In this document: in pieces, positions 5,565 to 5,607 of the stretch | Layout of the letters: the number at the start of each line of letters is the position of its first letter | Numbering within the stretch: the stretch's first letter is position 1 | NCBI GenBank assembly: GCA_004297865.1 | Contig: SCSO01000204.1 | Coordinates: 1-5,607, forward strand | Direction of reading: 5' to 3' | DNA from: Legionella sp. | GTDB taxonomy: Bacteria > Pseudomonadota > Gammaproteobacteria > Legionellales > Legionellaceae | DNA: 5,607 nucleotides | The notes under the pieces: model-generated | Told to the model about the DNA's origin: nothing | Database searches by the model: none | Seen by the model: the letters and a program-made list of their open reading frames with translations, nothing else | Position numbers and translations under genes: made by a program

Positions 5565-5570
5565 CCCCGG
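5565..5570 (-). promoter_or_regulatory. Weak ribosome binding site deciding the pepN start
   Basis: On the minus strand CCGGGG is followed directly by ATG-TTC-ATG. The first ATG (5564) abuts the G-run and is too close; the second (5558) is 6 nt from it. The frame stays open upstream to the window edge, but those residues (LICLIISNQPG) resemble a leader rather than PepN, so 5558 is preferred. Confidence 0.5.
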
Positions 5571-5607
5571 TTGATTGGAAATAATTAAACATATAAGAAT
5601 CAATGTG

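Noticed and set aside
5559..5603. Upstream TTG start for pepN at 5603
   Set aside because: It would add 15 residues not seen in PepN and is a rare start codon; the ATG at 5558 has a better position and fits the homologous N-terminus.
1..5607. CRISPR array, tRNA, rRNA or insertion-sequence transposase
   Set aside because: No regularly spaced repeats, cloverleaf-like sequence, rRNA segments or transposase reading frame were found on either strand.

Overview
The window is a stretch of AT-rich chromosome from a gammaproteobacterium. It carries four recognisable housekeeping-type genes, and the most interesting signals lie in the two gaps between them. The Lpd and RimI proteins align easily, from memory, with their E. 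coli counterparts. Codon choice is A/T-rich throughout. The overall style would fit Legionellales or a relative, but no taxonomic marker in the window fixes this.

Layout: (1) 1-1338 (+), the 3' nine-tenths of lpdA (dihydrolipoyl dehydrogenase), cut by the left edge. (2) 1339-1480, a spacer holding a pair of inverted GTAG-headed palindromes at 1378-1445, with the architecture of a REPIN/BIME. (3) 1481-2610 (+), rimI and a yhhQ/VUT-family transporter gene, sharing an ATGA overlap. (4) 2603-2724, a tiny cysteine-containing reading frame that may be the wreck of a third gene. (5) 2611-2936, a 326-bp gap between converging genes. It contains an 18% GC block, an AT-rich inverted repeat, an E. coli-13-mer-like sequence and a cluster of DnaA boxes: three perfect TTATCCACA copies plus three degenerate ones. 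(6) 2937-5558 (-), a complete M1 aminopeptidase N gene (pepN) whose exopeptidase motif GAMEN reads GASEP. Only about 49 bp of pepN leader lies beyond its start.

How the parts work together: Lpd is the E3 subunit of 2-oxoacid dehydrogenase complexes. RimI acetylates the N-terminus of ribosomal protein S18. The VUT protein probably imports a queuosine precursor for tRNA modification. PepN degrades peptides. These are not one pathway, but rimI-yhhQ look co-transcribed and both serve translation.

The strongest candidate for something undescribed is the convergent intergenic region. Its DnaA-box cluster next to very AT-rich DNA makes it a candidate replication origin (oriC), or else a DnaA-titrating/reactivating locus of the datA or DARS kind. 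The choice cannot be made from sequence alone, because neither dnaA nor mnmG/gidA is in view. Second in interest are the divergent PepN active site and the REPIN-like pair.
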